The translations under genes were made by a program, and so were the position numbers. From Winogradskyella algicola (GTDB lineage Bacteria; Bacteroidota; Bacteroidia; Flavobacteriales; Flavobacteriaceae): a stretch of 64,000 bases of DNA. The DNA is taken from the NCBI RefSeq assembly GCF_005869935.1, contig NZ_SZQF01000006.1, positions 186,001 to 250,000 of the forward strand, given 5' to 3'. The notes under the pieces were generated by a model. It had not been told where the DNA came from, searched no databases, and saw only the letters and a list, made by a program, of their open reading frames with translations. Positions 1 to 9,100 of this stretch are shown piece after piece; the stretch's first letter is position 1; each line of letters starts with the position of its first letter.

Positions 1-723
1 GAAAAAGGAAGTAACTCTGAACGTGAAATGGCAAATGCTATGTACTTAGCAGGTTTTGATGTTAAAGATGTACACATGACCGATTTAATTTCTGGTCGTG
101 AGACTTTAGAAGACATTCAGTTCCTTGGTGCTGTTGGTGGTTTCTCAAACTCTGATGTTTTAGGCTCTGCAAAAGGTTGGGCTGGTGCTATTAAATACAA
201 TGACAAAGCAAACGAAGTTATTAAAAATTTCTTTGAAAGAGAAGACACACTTTCGGTTGGTATTTGTAACGGTTGCCAGTTAATGATGGAACTAGATCTT
301 ATTAATCCAGAGCATGAGCAGCATGGTAAAATGGTGCATAATGATTCTCATAAACACGAGAGCTCATTTATATCTGTAAAAATTCAAAAGAATAACTCTA
401 TTATGCTTTCAACGCTAGCAGGTAGCACACTAGGAGTTTGGGTTTCTCATGGTGAAGGAAAATTCAACCTTCCTTATGCTGAAGATCAGTACAATATTGT
501 TGCAAAGTATGGTTATGAAGAATATCCTCATAATCCAAATGGTTCAGATTTTAACACAGCTATGATGACTGATAAAACAGGAAGGCATTTGGTGACTATG
601 CCACATATTGAAAGATCCACGTTCCAATGGAATTGGGCACACTATCCAGAAGGTCGCAAAGACGAAGTCTCACCTTGGCTAGAAGCGTTTGTTAACGCAA
701 GAAAATGGATTGAAAAGCAATAG
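1..723 (+). CDS. purL: Phosphoribosylformylglycinamidine synthase, C-terminal part (partial)
   Basis: This is the 3' end of purL; the reading frame is open to base 1, so the gene starts outside the window. The visible 240 residues are the glutamine amidotransferase domain, which supplies ammonia for the fourth step of de novo purine synthesis (FGAR to FGAM). The nucleophile elbow reads VGICNGCQLM, with the catalytic cysteine first, and the late MPHIERS segment carries the His/Glu of the triad. The SEREMANAMYLAGFDVKDV start of the domain is typical of the large single-chain PurL. The gene ends 160 bp before sdhA and has no functional link to it. Confidence 0.95.
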   Translation, partial: EKGSNSEREMANAMYLAGFDVKDVHMTDLISGRETLEDIQFLGAVGGFSNSDVLGSAKGWAGAIKYNDKANEVIKNFFEREDTLSVGICNGCQLMMELDLINPEHEQHGKMVHNDSHKHESSFISVKIQKNNSIMLSTLAGSTLGVWVSHGEGKFNLPYAEDQYNIVAKYGYEEYPHNPNGSDFNTAMMTDKTGRHLVTMPHIERSTFQWNWAHYPEGRKDEVSPWLEAFVNARKWIEKQ

Positions 724-795
724 TGCCATTTCATAAGGCTTTTTAAGTCCTGAGCTCGTAAAAATCTTTAGTTTTAGTGCTAAAACTTGTGGTTT

Positions 796-809
796 ATGAT
801 AAAAGTCAT
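796..809. promoter_or_regulatory. Crp/Fnr-type operator upstream of sdhA
   Basis: The palindrome ATGATAAAAGTCAT fits ATGA-N6-TCAT and is identical over 14 bases to the site upstream of ccoS at 42981. Its centre is 37.5 bp from the last G of a perfect -7 box, TATGTTTG (833-840), placing it near -42.5. It lies 73 bp before the sdhA start. Function is inferred. Confidence 0.55.
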
Positions 810-832
810 TGTAACTTTATAGGGTCAGTGAC

Positions 833-840
833 TATGTTTG
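833..840 (+). promoter_or_regulatory. Bacteroidota -7 box for sdhAB
   Basis: TATGTTTG matches the Bacteroidota -7 consensus TAnnTTTG and lies 42 bp before the sdhA ATG. No good TTTG -33 element is seen at 19 bp upstream, which fits an activator-dependent promoter using the palindrome at 796-809. Confidence 0.45.
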
Positions 841-882
841 TCATTGAATAATGAAAACCAAAAGCTCCTTTAGTAAAAAAGA

Positions 883-2793
883 ATGCACTTAAATTCAAAA
901 GTTCCCGAAGGCTCATTAGAAAAAAAATGGCAAAATTACCAGTTGAAATCCCAACTGATAAATCCTGCCAATAAAAAGAAACTCAGTGTTATTGTAGTTG
1001 GTTCTGGCTTGAGTGGTGCAGGTGCAGCTGCAACATTAGCAGAACTTGGTTACGACATAAAATGCTTCTGTTATCAGGATTCGGCCCGACGTGCGCATTC
1101 TGTAGCAGCACAAGGTGGTATAAATGCTGCTAAAAACTATCAACATGATGGAGATAGCGTTTATCGTATGTTTTATGACACATTAAAAGGTGGTGACTTT
1201 AGATCAAGAGAAGCCAATACTTACCGACTAGCAGAATTGTCTGCGCCATTAATAGATCATTTTGTACAACAAGGTGTACCGTTTGCCAGAGAGTATGGTG
1301 GTACCTTAGTAAATCGCAGTTTTGGTGGTGTACAGGTACAACGTACATTTTATGCAAGAGGCCAAACTGGGCAACAACTTTTACTGGCATCTTATTCGCA
1401 ATTGTATAAAATGATACATGCCAAAAAGGTTCAAATGTTTCCACGTAGTGAAATGGTTGACCTCGTGGTAATTAATGGAAAAGCAAAAGGTATTATAGTT
1501 CGTAATTTGGTTTCAGGCAAATTGGAGCGTTATGCTGCTGATGCCGTTGTTTTGGCAACTGGTGGTTATTCGAGGGTTTTCCGTCTTTCAACCTTAGCCA
1601 TTGGTTGTAATGGAAGTGCCCTATGGAAAGCACACAAAAAAGGAGCTTATTTCGCGGCACCGAGTTTTACACAAATCCATCCTACGGCATTACCACAGTC
1701 AAGTGAAGCGCAATCAAAACTGACCTTAATGTCAGAATCGTTACGAAACGATGGTCGTATTTGGGTACCAAAACAAAAAGAAGACAGCCGTAAACCAAAA
1801 GATATTTCTGAAGAAGAACGTGATTATTATCTAGAACGTCGCTATCCAAGTTTTGGAAATTTGGCACCAAGAGATATCGCCTCTAGAGCTGCAAAAGAAC
1901 GCATTGATGCAGGCTTTGGTGTAGGACGACTTAAAAATGCGGTCTATTTAGACTTTAAGCATGCTATTGAGAAGTTTGGTTTAGAAACCATAAAGGATCG
2001 TTACGGTAATCTTTTTAATATGTATAAAAAAATAACTGGTATTGATGCTTATACTACGCCTATGCTAATATCACCTGCGGCACACTTTTCAATGGGTGGC
2101 CTATGGGTAGACTATGAATTAATGACTACAATACCAGGATTATACGCAGTTGGTGAATGTAATTTCTCAGACCATGGTGCAAATAGATTAGGCGCTAACT
2201 CACTTTTACAGGCAAGTGTTGACGGTTATTTCATCTTACCAAACACGATTAATAATTATTTGGCAGATGAGATTAAAGCTGATCACCCAACCACTGACCA
2301 CCCAGAATTTGATAAAGCAGAAAAAGAAGCACAAGCACATATAGATAAAATTCTTTCCATTAATGGAACTAAAACCGTAGATCATTTCCATAGGGAACTC
2401 GGTAAAATTATGTGGCAAGATTGTGCCATGAGTCGCACCAAAAAAGGCTTGGAAAAAGCGATCAAACAAATTGAAGCACTTAAGGATGATTTTTGGAAGG
2501 ATGTAAAAGTTACAGGCAACCAAAACGAAATGAATACCGAACTTGAAAAAGCCTATCGCTTAGCTGACTTTATAGAATTGGGTATTTTAATGTGTACGGA
2601 TGCTCTGCAACGCGATGAATCTTGTGGTGCACATTTTAGAGAAGAGTTTCAAACCAGCGAAGGTGAAGCCCTTCGGGTTGACGAAACATATTCATATGTA
2701 TCAGCTTGGGAATATAATGAAGGTGATTTCACATTGCATAAAGAACATTTAGAGTTTGAATTTGTAAAACCTACTGTTCGTAGTTATAAGTAG
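883..2793 (+). CDS. sdhA: Succinate dehydrogenase/fumarate reductase flavoprotein subunit
   Basis: This is the FAD-containing catalytic subunit of a succinate:quinone oxidoreductase or fumarate reductase. The 636-residue protein has a Rossmann GSGLSG motif near residue 40, the covalent-FAD histidine in [11 protein letters not shown] (about H72), and the active-site region [15 protein letters not shown]. The N-terminus resembles the flavobacterial SdhA type (NSKVPEG...NPANKK), but it is somewhat shorter than the roughly 665 residues I would expect there. sdhB follows after 126 bp containing a palindromic repeat. The usual cytochrome b gene (sdhC) is absent: purL sits directly upstream. This may be a second, specialised copy; direction of catalysis cannot be told from sequence. 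Confidence 0.93.
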   Translation: MHLNSKVPEGSLEKKWQNYQLKSQLINPANKKKLSVIVVGSGLSGAGAAATLAELGYDIKCFCYQDSARRAHSVAAQGGINAAKNYQHDGDSVYRMFYDTLKGGDFRSREANTYRLAELSAPLIDHFVQQGVPFAREYGGTLVNRSFGGVQVQRTFYARGQTGQQLLLASYSQLYKMIHAKKVQMFPRSEMVDLVVINGKAKGIIVRNLVSGKLERYAADAVVLATGGYSRVFRLSTLAIGCNGSALWKAHKKGAYFAAPSFTQIHPTALPQSSEAQSKLTLMSESLRNDGRIWVPKQKEDSRKPKDISEEERDYYLERRYPSFGNLAPRDIASRAAKERIDAGFGVGRLKNAVYLDFKHAIEKFGLETIKDRYGNLFNMYKKITGIDAYTTPMLISPAAHFSMGGLWVDYELMTTIPGLYAVGECNFSDHGANRLGANSLLQASVDGYFILPNTINNYLADEIKADHPTTDHPEFDKAEKEAQAHIDKILSINGTKTVDHFHRELGKIMWQDCAMSRTKKGLEKAIKQIEALKDDFWKDVKVTGNQNEMNTELEKAYRLADFIELGILMCTDALQRDESCGAHFREEFQTSEGEALRVDETYSYVSAWEYNEGDFTLHKEHLEFEFVKPTVRSYK

Positions 2794-2855
2794 TGGGATA
2801 TTACAAATAGATTGAAAATGAAGATAAAATCGAATTTGAGTTTAATGTGTAGAAC

Positions 2856-2883
2856 TGTCCCCTTGAGGGGACTTTAGGGGTGT
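2856..2883 (+). repeat. Palindrome-plus-tail intergenic repeat (copy 1)
   Basis: The unit has a CCCCT-TG-AGGGG palindrome followed by a GACTTTAGGGGTGT tail and sits between sdhA and sdhB. The same unit occurs twice, as a perfect inverted pair, at 27616-27695. The core could form a small hairpin in the sdhAB transcript. Confidence 0.8.
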
Positions 2884-2919
2884 TTAAAAAAGGCATTCTT
2901 TATATTATAATTTGAAAAA

Positions 2920-3663
2920 ATGAAAGTAACCTTTAAAATATGGCGACAAGAAAACCCGAATGCAAAGGGTGATTTTAAATCTTACGAGGTAGATGGACTT
3001 ACCGAAGACATGTCATTTCTTGAAGCTCTAGACCAATTAAACGAAGAACTTGTTCTAAAAGATGAAAAGGTTATTGCTTACGAATATGATTGTCGCGAGG
3101 GCATTTGCGGTCAATGCGGTGTTTTTATAAATGGACGTGCACATGGACCTCATGACAATATAACAACGTGCCAATTGCATATGCGAAGTTTTGAGGATGG
3201 TCAAACCATAACCGTTGAACCCTGGCGTGCAAAAGCTTTTCCGATAATTAAAGACTTGGTTGTAGACCGTTCTGCTTTTGATAGAATTATTGAGTCAGGT
3301 GCTTATATCAGTTCAAAAACCGGTACAGCACCAGAGGCAAACGCCATACCTATACCAAAAGAAATTGCCGACAAGGCGATGGATGCAGCAGCGTGTATTG
3401 GCTGTGGTGCCTGTGTGGCATCATGTAAGAACTCTTCTGCAATGCTATTCACATCTGCTAAAATCAATCATCTCAATAGTTTACCACAAGGTAAAGCTGA
3501 ATCTTCTAGCCGTCTAAAAAAAATGACCTATCAAATGGATTTAGAAGGTTTTGGAAACTGCACTAATACAGGTGCTTGTGAAATAGAATGTCCTGAAGGC
3601 ATCTCGATTAAAAATATTGCCGAGATGAATGCGGCTTGGATGAAGCAAAAGCTTTTTGGATAG
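2920..3663 (+). CDS. sdhB: Succinate dehydrogenase/fumarate reductase iron-sulfur subunit
   Basis: This subunit carries electrons from the FAD in SdhA through three iron-sulfur clusters. All ligands are visible in the 247-residue protein: the [2Fe-2S] cysteines C58, C63, C66 and C84 ([10 protein letters not shown]...TTC), the [11 protein letters not shown] motif (C159, C162, C165, C169), and the [11 protein letters not shown] group (C214, C220, C224). Length and order match the Bacteroidota-type SdhB/FrdB. It forms an operon with sdhA and converges on the V-ATPase operon, with only 40 bp between stop codons. Without sdhC nearby, the membrane partner must be encoded elsewhere or the complex is soluble. 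Confidence 0.94.
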   Translation: MKVTFKIWRQENPNAKGDFKSYEVDGLTEDMSFLEALDQLNEELVLKDEKVIAYEYDCREGICGQCGVFINGRAHGPHDNITTCQLHMRSFEDGQTITVEPWRAKAFPIIKDLVVDRSAFDRIIESGAYISSKTGTAPEANAIPIPKEIADKAMDAAACIGCGACVASCKNSSAMLFTSAKINHLNSLPQGKAESSSRLKKMTYQMDLEGFGNCTNTGACEIECPEGISIKNIAEMNAAWMKQKLFG

Positions 3664-3686
3664 TAACACTTTCCAGCTTTTGCTTC
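3642..3686. terminator. 12-bp perfect inverted repeat between convergent sdhB and ntpK
   Basis: The arms GAAGCAAAAGCT (3642-3653) and AGCTTTTGCTTC (3675-3686) are perfectly complementary with a 21-nt loop. The left arm is in the last sdhB codons; the right arm lies just outside the ntpK stop. There is no long T-run, so the role as a two-way terminator or mRNA 3'-end stabiliser is inferred. Confidence 0.5.
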
Positions 3687-3703
3687 AATAATTTGCTAAA
3701 TAT

Positions 3704-4168
3704 CTATCCTGGCAACCCTGTCATTGTAAAAATCATAACAAAAAGCGCTACAGTTTCAACAACACCAATTATCATTATATATTTTACAATATCACTAGCG
3801 CCAGAGCCAATGGCATCACAAGCTCTTGCACCTACTTTTCCTTGAAAAATAGCAGAACCTGCCATTGCTGCACCTGCAAATAATCCCAGTATAATCTGCC
3901 AAACATATGAATCGGGACTGAGGTTGGCATCTGCGATGGTATTTTTTAAAATCATTCCATAAAATACCTGTGACAAAGGTGCACCAACAAATATCAACAT
4001 GGCTGTCGAAGCCTTTTGACCGTTGGTTATCATTTTCTTCCATGCACCAATAGCTGCCATACCTGCTACTCCCGTACCGATAGCAGAACCGATTGCCGCA
4101 ATACTTAAAGACATACCCATGTCGCCAAGGCCTTCGACTGATGTTTGTATAAGTGTGTAAATTCCCAT
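3704..4168 (-). CDS. ntpK: V-type ATP synthase subunit K (proteolipid rotor ring)
   Basis: This is the membrane rotor subunit, a tandem two-hairpin proteolipid of 154 residues with four transmembrane helices. Aligned by eye with Enterococcus hirae NtpK, it keeps the side chains known to hold Na+ there: S66 and Q67 (for T64, Q65) in APLSQVFYG, Q109 (Q110) in IFQGKVGA, and the key carboxylate E138 (E139) in GVVETVAL. The conserved Tyr after the Glu is Val140 here. The pattern suggests a Na+-coupled ring, though this is inference. It is the last gene of the seven-gene operon, 25 bp after subunit I. Confidence 0.93.
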   Translation of the reverse strand: MGIYTLIQTSVEGLGDMGMSLSIAAIGSAIGTGVAGMAAIGAWKKMITNGQKASTAMLIFVGAPLSQVFYGMILKNTIADANLSPDSYVWQIILGLFAGAAMAGSAIFQGKVGARACDAIGSGASDIVKYIMIIGVVETVALFVMIFTMTGLPG

Positions 4169-4193
4169 AATTATCTATATTAAATGTTTTTAG

Positions 4194-6005
4194 TTATTCT
4201 TTTTTGTTCAACGTTAACTTAAACGGATTGTATGCTTCTCCTGAAAACTGTATGCCTAAATGCCCTGCAAACTCCAAAGTATTTAAACGAATCCCATGCA
4301 CCAGTACTGCCATTAGGGCTAGGGCAATGTTTAAAGTATGGCCTAATAGTAAAGCAATAGCTGCCATAATAAAATCCAAAACTCCCATTCCCACAACACC
4401 GTCTGGTAAAATCATATTATTGAAACTTGCTGCAACGGCTGCGGTAGCCATACCAACAGCAAACAATCGGACATAAGACACGATGTCTGAAAAGCCATTG
4501 ATTAGACTCAATGGTAAGTTAGCAATTGATGCACCCATACTTTTTAGAAAATTATTGCTCTCTTTTGAAAATAAAATCACCAATGAAACACCAACGATAA
4601 ACAACCATTTATACCAAACTGGTGGTGTATCACCCAATACCAACTGACCGGTAACAAAGAAGAGTCCCCAAATTAATAATATCCATCCTATTTCACTTAT
4701 AGCCTTAATGGAATTAATAAACTGAAAGAACCGAATAACATGAGCCACAGTCAAATGTATAGCACCAATCAAAAAGGACAAAAACATCATAAAATTGACG
4801 TTATCTACACCAAAACTTGAAATATTCGGAATGACAGCGTCTTTTAAAAATGGTAATTGTGCAATTTGTTCAGCGCCAAAATAGGTACCACTTAAAACAC
4901 CCCAAACAATTGTAGAACTGCTTAATACATAAATCAAGGTACGGAGTTGTGGCGCCATTTTCTTTCTAAAAATGAATGTCAAAACCAAGAATATAATACC
5001 ATAACCAGCATCACCTACGAGCATGGCAAAAAATAGTGCAAAGGCTATAAGAAAATAAATGGATACGTCAATTTCTTTATAGCCAGGTACAATATCTATA
5101 AATTTCATCATTGGGTTGATGATACTTATCCATTTCGGGTTTTTAATATATACTGGCACTTCTTCAATATTAGTCGGTTCTTTAATGGCATAGCCCCAAA
5201 CTTCTTGGTCTGCTACTTTTTTAAACTCAGATACCAAATCTTTAGGGATAAATCCTCTTAAATACTTGACCTTAGATTGTATATCTCCCATACCTTCTAT
5301 GGCAGTTTCGGAAGCTAACCTATTTTGTAAGAATTGTTCGTAAGATTCTAATAAGGGTTTATAGTTCTTATATTCATCTAAGAATGCTGCTACCTTTGTC
5401 AATTGACGTTCTTTGCGATACTTAATGTTTTTCAGAGCTGAATATGATAAATTTGGAATTTCCTCTTCTTTATAAATCAATCTTTCAGTTTTCGTTTGTG
5501 TAAATAGTACTATAGGAACTTTATTATCACGCTCCTTAAAAGATATAATTATTTTATCATCAGGTAAGGTTTTAAGAAGTGATTTATCTATTAGATAAAG
5601 TCGGACGTAAATTCCTTTTCGCTCTAAAAACTCATAATTCTTTTTACTGAAATTCTCGCCCCAGACTTTATAAAACCCTAGTTGATCATCAATCTCGTCA
5701 ATGGATTTTAAAATATTTTTCTTAACAATTTTTGATTTTAAGAGTCGTTGAATTAATCTTTTAGGATCTTTACCATTAGTATCAAAACTTTTAGATCCTT
5801 GGTTATCCGACAGCTCGTGCTCGTCGAGTATTTTTATAGCTTCATTGGTATCTTCAATTTCAATTTTACAGCGGTCTATAGCATCACTATTTGTAGGATT
5901 AACTTCTTTAATGTCTACTACACCCAATTCTCCTAATCTTTGGATCGTGTCATCGACATCGTAAACACTCGTAAACAGCAATATTTCCTTCATACGTACA
6001 ATCAT
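4194..6005 (-). CDS. ntpI: V-type ATP synthase subunit I (a-subunit, ion channel/stator)
   Basis: This is the large stator subunit that forms the ion half-channels against the K ring. It has a soluble N-terminal half rich in helices (about residues 1-320) and a C-terminal half with about seven membrane helices, including GDAGYGIIFLV and the SYVRLFAVGMA segment with the essential arginine. I chose the ATG at 6005, which overlaps the subunit D stop as ATGA and gives 603 residues; a longer frame begins at 6053, inside subunit D, and is unlikely. MKEILLF a few codons later is another possible start. Confidence 0.92.
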   Translation of the reverse strand: MIVRMKEILLFTSVYDVDDTIQRLGELGVVDIKEVNPTNSDAIDRCKIEIEDTNEAIKILDEHELSDNQGSKSFDTNGKDPKRLIQRLLKSKIVKKNILKSIDEIDDQLGFYKVWGENFSKKNYEFLERKGIYVRLYLIDKSLLKTLPDDKIIISFKERDNKVPIVLFTQTKTERLIYKEEEIPNLSYSALKNIKYRKERQLTKVAAFLDEYKNYKPLLESYEQFLQNRLASETAIEGMGDIQSKVKYLRGFIPKDLVSEFKKVADQEVWGYAIKEPTNIEEVPVYIKNPKWISIINPMMKFIDIVPGYKEIDVSIYFLIAFALFFAMLVGDAGYGIIFLVLTFIFRKKMAPQLRTLIYVLSSSTIVWGVLSGTYFGAEQIAQLPFLKDAVIPNISSFGVDNVNFMMFLSFLIGAIHLTVAHVIRFFQFINSIKAISEIGWILLIWGLFFVTGQLVLGDTPPVWYKWLFIVGVSLVILFSKESNNFLKSMGASIANLPLSLINGFSDIVSYVRLFAVGMATAAVAASFNNMILPDGVVGMGVLDFIMAAIALLLGHTLNIALALMAVLVHGIRLNTLEFAGHLGIQFSGEAYNPFKLTLNKKE

Positions 6006-6613
6006 ACCGCGTCGCTTTTTACTTGTTTCTTCTTTTTTACCAATTTGGCGCAACCTATGGCCAAACGCTCTACATCACCCAAATAAATTTCAATCTTTCG
6101 AATATTGTGTTGGGTTTCGGGAATGAAGACTTCCTTTAACGCATTTTTCATACGTCGTGCTTCAGCCAATTCCTCGCGGACACTTTCCAAATTCTTTAGT
6201 TCCAATTTTAACATTTCTTGATTGGTGGTCTGGTCTTTTATCGCTTCCACAGCCGCATCTACCCAAAGTGGTGTTTCAAAATAATCTATTGCACTTTCAT
6301 TAAAATCGATGGATACAAATTGTTCTATGACCACACCTGCGATTTCACGTGTATTGGTTTTGAGTTCTCTCACAAACACCAAATCACTTAAATCTATGGT
6401 CGGCTCCGCCATAACGGCTGCCCATTGCTTTACATCTACATTTGTTGCCGCAATAGCGTCTTGCAAACGCTCCACAGCGGTCTCAATGCTGGTAATCACT
6501 TCTTTAAGCTGTTGTTCCTTCATTTCAAAAACAGGTAAAGCGGTTTTGTAGCCTTTCAGTTCATTCTTCAAGGTTGCCAATGTGTTTTTATTCATTAAAA
6601 TCTTGTCTGCCAT
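6002..6613 (-). CDS. ntpD: V-type ATP synthase subunit D (central stalk)
   Basis: This 203-residue, almost wholly helical protein is the rotor shaft that runs through the A3B3 head, the counterpart of F-ATPase gamma. The N-terminal NKNTLATLKNELKGYKTALPVFEMK helix and the C-terminal RRMKNALKEVFIPETQHNIRKI segment are typical of the NtpD/AtpD family. It starts 1 bp after the DUF2764 gene and overlaps subunit I by 4 bp, indicating translational coupling. The partner stalk subunit F (NtpG) is not seen in this operon. Confidence 0.9.
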   Translation of the reverse strand: MADKILMNKNTLATLKNELKGYKTALPVFEMKEQQLKEVITSIETAVERLQDAIAATNVDVKQWAAVMAEPTIDLSDLVFVRELKTNTREIAGVVIEQFVSIDFNESAIDYFETPLWVDAAVEAIKDQTTNQEMLKLELKNLESVREELAEARRMKNALKEVFIPETQHNIRKIEIYLGDVERLAIGCAKLVKKKKQVKSDAV

Positions 6614-6614
6614 A

Positions 6615-7184
6615 TCATGCTACTTTTAATGAATTTTGAAATACTGTAAAGCCAAGCTTGGCATCAAATTGCCACAACCGCTGTAACACTTGTAATTTCA
6701 ATTTATAAAGAATTAAAGCCGAAAGGTCAGCATAATGACTAATGGACAAGGCGTCTAATTTCTGCCATTGCAAATTGAGCAGATATTCTTCCGCTTGTAA
6801 AGGATTATTAGGCAAATCGTCGATAAATTCATAATTGATTTTTCCTAAAGGTTCTTCGGATTTTCGGTTTTCGCGAAACATTTTTAATTCGCTTTTTAAC
6901 CCATACATGAATTTTGAAAACTGTGCAACCACTTCTATTGAACTATCCTGAAATTGTTTTTGATAAATAGATTTTAAGTTGATACTCTGAAACCTTTTTA
7001 ATTCTGAAACAGACAAGTATTTTGAAGCGTCATCTTGTAAAATGGCCACCAAATCTTGGTCTGCCGCCTCATTGGAAGCATACTTTTGAAATAGCCCCTT
7101 TACCTCATGCTGAGTCGCTTCCGAATTGCTAAAAGTTAAATTCGGTAGGCTACTGATGAGATATTCTAGGTTTCCTGTGAGCAT
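6615..7184 (-). CDS. DUF2764 family protein, likely V-ATPase accessory subunit
   Basis: The 189-residue protein starts MLTGNLEYLISSLPNLTF and is helical and polar, with no membrane segment. The start and the position inside the operon match the DUF2764 proteins found in Bacteroidota V-ATPase operons, where the canonical C/d subunit gene is missing. It is packed between subunits E and D with spacings of 0 and 1 bp, so it is almost surely translated with them and part of the complex. I infer that it takes the place of subunit C, coupling central stalk and K ring; no catalytic motif is visible. Confidence 0.75.
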   Translation of the reverse strand: MLTGNLEYLISSLPNLTFSNSEATQHEVKGLFQKYASNEAADQDLVAILQDDASKYLSVSELKRFQSINLKSIYQKQFQDSSIEVVAQFSKFMYGLKSELKMFRENRKSEEPLGKINYEFIDDLPNNPLQAEEYLLNLQWQKLDALSISHYADLSALILYKLKLQVLQRLWQFDAKLGFTVFQNSLKVA

Positions 7185-7775
7185 TTATTTGGTATTCAAT
7201 AATTCGGCCCACTTAGGACTTAAATGTTGACTTAACAAATCGGCAATTTCCTCTGCCGTGATATCATAACTCCAGCCTTCATGGGTATTAGAAACTGATA
7301 GACCAGATAGTAAATCATTTTTTGTTATGATGCTAACTGTAGTTTTGGATTCCGCAACACGCTTTTGTATGGATGTTACCATTTGGTCTTCTAAATCAGA
7401 CGGCAGCACAATAGCTGTATTCCCGCCCAAACTGTCCATCACCTTCGAAATCACCTGAGTGTATAAATCGGCTGTAAATGCTTCCTTAACCTCAACTTCT
7501 AAAACAGATTTGAGTAATTTTTCAATATCGTTCCTTACCGAAATCTGTACATCTCTTGCAGCCTGATTTAAGGCAATCTTTCCTTTCTCAACTAATCCTT
7601 CGGCTTTTTTTTCGGCATCGCTAATGAGCGCTTTTTTATCTGCTTCTGCTTTGGCCACGATTTGTTGCGCCCTCTGCTTGGCTTCATTTATGATTTTTTG
7701 CGCCTCTTTTTCCGAAGCCTCAATGGCCTCAGTTTTTACTTTGGCAATCAATCCGTCTAATGTCTGTTCGCTCAT
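7185..7775 (-). CDS. ntpE: V-type ATP synthase subunit E (peripheral stalk)
   Basis: The protein (196 residues) has a long N-terminal coiled coil rich in Ala, Lys, Glu and Gln (about residues 5-90) followed by a compact C-terminal domain, the standard layout of the NtpE/AtpE stator stalk that holds the A3B3 head still. The gene overlaps subunit B by 4 bp and abuts the DUF2764 gene. The usual coiled-coil partner, subunit H/G (NtpF), is not evident in the operon; it may be encoded elsewhere or replaced. Confidence 0.88.
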   Translation of the reverse strand: MSEQTLDGLIAKVKTEAIEASEKEAQKIINEAKQRAQQIVAKAEADKKALISDAEKKAEGLVEKGKIALNQAARDVQISVRNDIEKLLKSVLEVEVKEAFTADLYTQVISKVMDSLGGNTAIVLPSDLEDQMVTSIQKRVAESKTTVSIITKNDLLSGLSVSNTHEGWSYDITAEEIADLLSQHLSPKWAELLNTK

Positions 7776-9100
7776 GCGTACTCTACTTTTAAAATCTTAA
7801 ACTTTCCTTTTTCTGGCCAATATTTTTCAACCAACTCTGATGCTAGTCCGGCTTCCTCTTTTTTAAAGTGGTTGGATAGTATATCCCAACATAAATCCAA
7901 GGCATCTTCAAGTTCCAAATAGCGGAATGGGTCCATTAACTCGCGTTGAAATGTTTTTCTATAATCCAATAAACGCAAGGAATAATCATCCTTTACCGAA
8001 CCAAATTTTTGCGCCTTCACCCGTTCTTCAGCTTCAGAAAGTAAACGCGCCATGGCATTCATAATGCCGCGATGATCGTCGCGGGTTTTATCGTTCACCT
8101 GTTGTTTTAGTCGACTCAGCGACCCAAACAATTCTAAATAGCCATCTTTCATAAAAAATTGGCCTTCAGTAATATAACCTGTATTATCAGGAACTGGGTG
8201 CGTTACATCATCCATGGTGGTTACACCGAGAATGGTTAAACTACCAGAACCTTCTATGTCTGCCGCCTTTTCATAACGGCTCGCCAATTGCGAATACAAA
8301 TCCCCTGGATAACCTTGGTTCGCTGGAATCTGGTCTTGGGCATTGGCCACCTGACGCAGATAATCCGACCATTGCGTCATGTCCGACAATAATACAAACA
8401 CATTTTTACCTTGAAGTGCGAAACGTTCACCTACAGCTAAAGCCAAATCCGGCACCATTAAACCTTCTACGATAGAATCGCGATGTGTGTGGATAAACAT
8501 GATCGTTTTGCTCTTGCTGCCAGCTTCTTCAATACGTTCTTTAAAGTAGTGGTACTCGTCGTATTTCAGACCTACACCACCAATAATAATCACATCGGCA
8601 TCGGTTTGTGTGGCCACGTTGGCCAGAAGACGATTATAAGGTTCACCAGCCCTCGCAAAAATGGGTATTTTTTGAGAGCGTACCAATGTATTGAACACAT
8701 CAATCATGGGTACACCAGTACGAATCATGTTCTTTGGAATAAGGCGTTTTACAGGATTAATGGATGGTCCTGCCACACGCGTCATGTCCGATGTTAATTG
8801 TGGACCGCCATCAATGGGTTGCCCATTTCCCGAATATACACGACCAAGCATTTCGTCAGAAAAACCCACTTGTACAGGATGACCTAAAAAGCGCACCTTA
8901 CAATTTGTAGATACCCCAAAACCACCTCCAAAGAGCTGCAAAGTGACCTTGTTGCCGTTTAGCGCTATCACTTGGGCAAAAGCCTTTTTTCCATCTGGAT
9001 AAATCACCTCAGCCAGTTCCTTGTTGTGAACATCCTTGGCCTCAATGGTAATAATTGCTCGTCCTATACTATCTATATTCTCATACGTTTTCCTTAGCAT
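7772..9100 (-). CDS. ntpB: V-type ATP synthase subunit B
   Basis: This is the non-catalytic nucleotide-site subunit of the A3B3 head, 442 residues long. It keeps the family fold and conserved stretches such as GPSINPVKRLIPKNMIRTGVPMID, the degenerate P-loop region IFARAGEPYNRLLA (no GKT, as expected for B), and SDMTQWSDYLRQVANAQDQIPANQGYPGDLYSQLASRYEKA. The C-terminal helical domain follows. It overlaps the end of subunit A by 20 bp and the start of subunit E by 4 bp. The A-B-E order differs from operons in which E comes first. Confidence 0.95.
   Translation of the reverse strand: MLRKTYENIDSIGRAIITIEAKDVHNKELAEVIYPDGKKAFAQVIALNGNKVTLQLFGGGFGVSTNCKVRFLGHPVQVGFSDEMLGRVYSGNGQPIDGGPQLTSDMTRVAGPSINPVKRLIPKNMIRTGVPMIDVFNTLVRSQKIPIFARAGEPYNRLLANVATQTDADVIIIGGVGLKYDEYHYFKERIEEAGSKSKTIMFIHTHRDSIVEGLMVPDLALAVGERFALQGKNVFVLLSDMTQWSDYLRQVANAQDQIPANQGYPGDLYSQLASRYEKAADIEGSGSLTILGVTTMDDVTHPVPDNTGYITEGQFFMKDGYLELFGSLSRLKQQVNDKTRDDHRGIMNAMARLLSEAEERVKAQKFGSVKDDYSLRLLDYRKTFQRELMDPFRYLELEDALDLCWDILSNHFKKEEAGLASELVEKYWPEKGKFKILKVEYA

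Noticed and set aside
828..844. GTGAC-N7-GTCAT inverted repeat over the sdhA -7 box
   Set aside because: The spacing is 7 instead of 6 and the half-sites differ from the palindrome used at the other promoters; it may be coincidence.
1199..1444. Minus-strand open frame inside sdhA
   Set aside because: The plus-strand sdhA is unmistakable across this stretch; the antisense frame has no protein-like features.
6005..6053. Upstream extension of V-ATPase subunit I
   Set aside because: It would begin 49 bp inside subunit D with a Lys/Arg-rich leader; the ATGA overlap at 6002-6005 is a better start.
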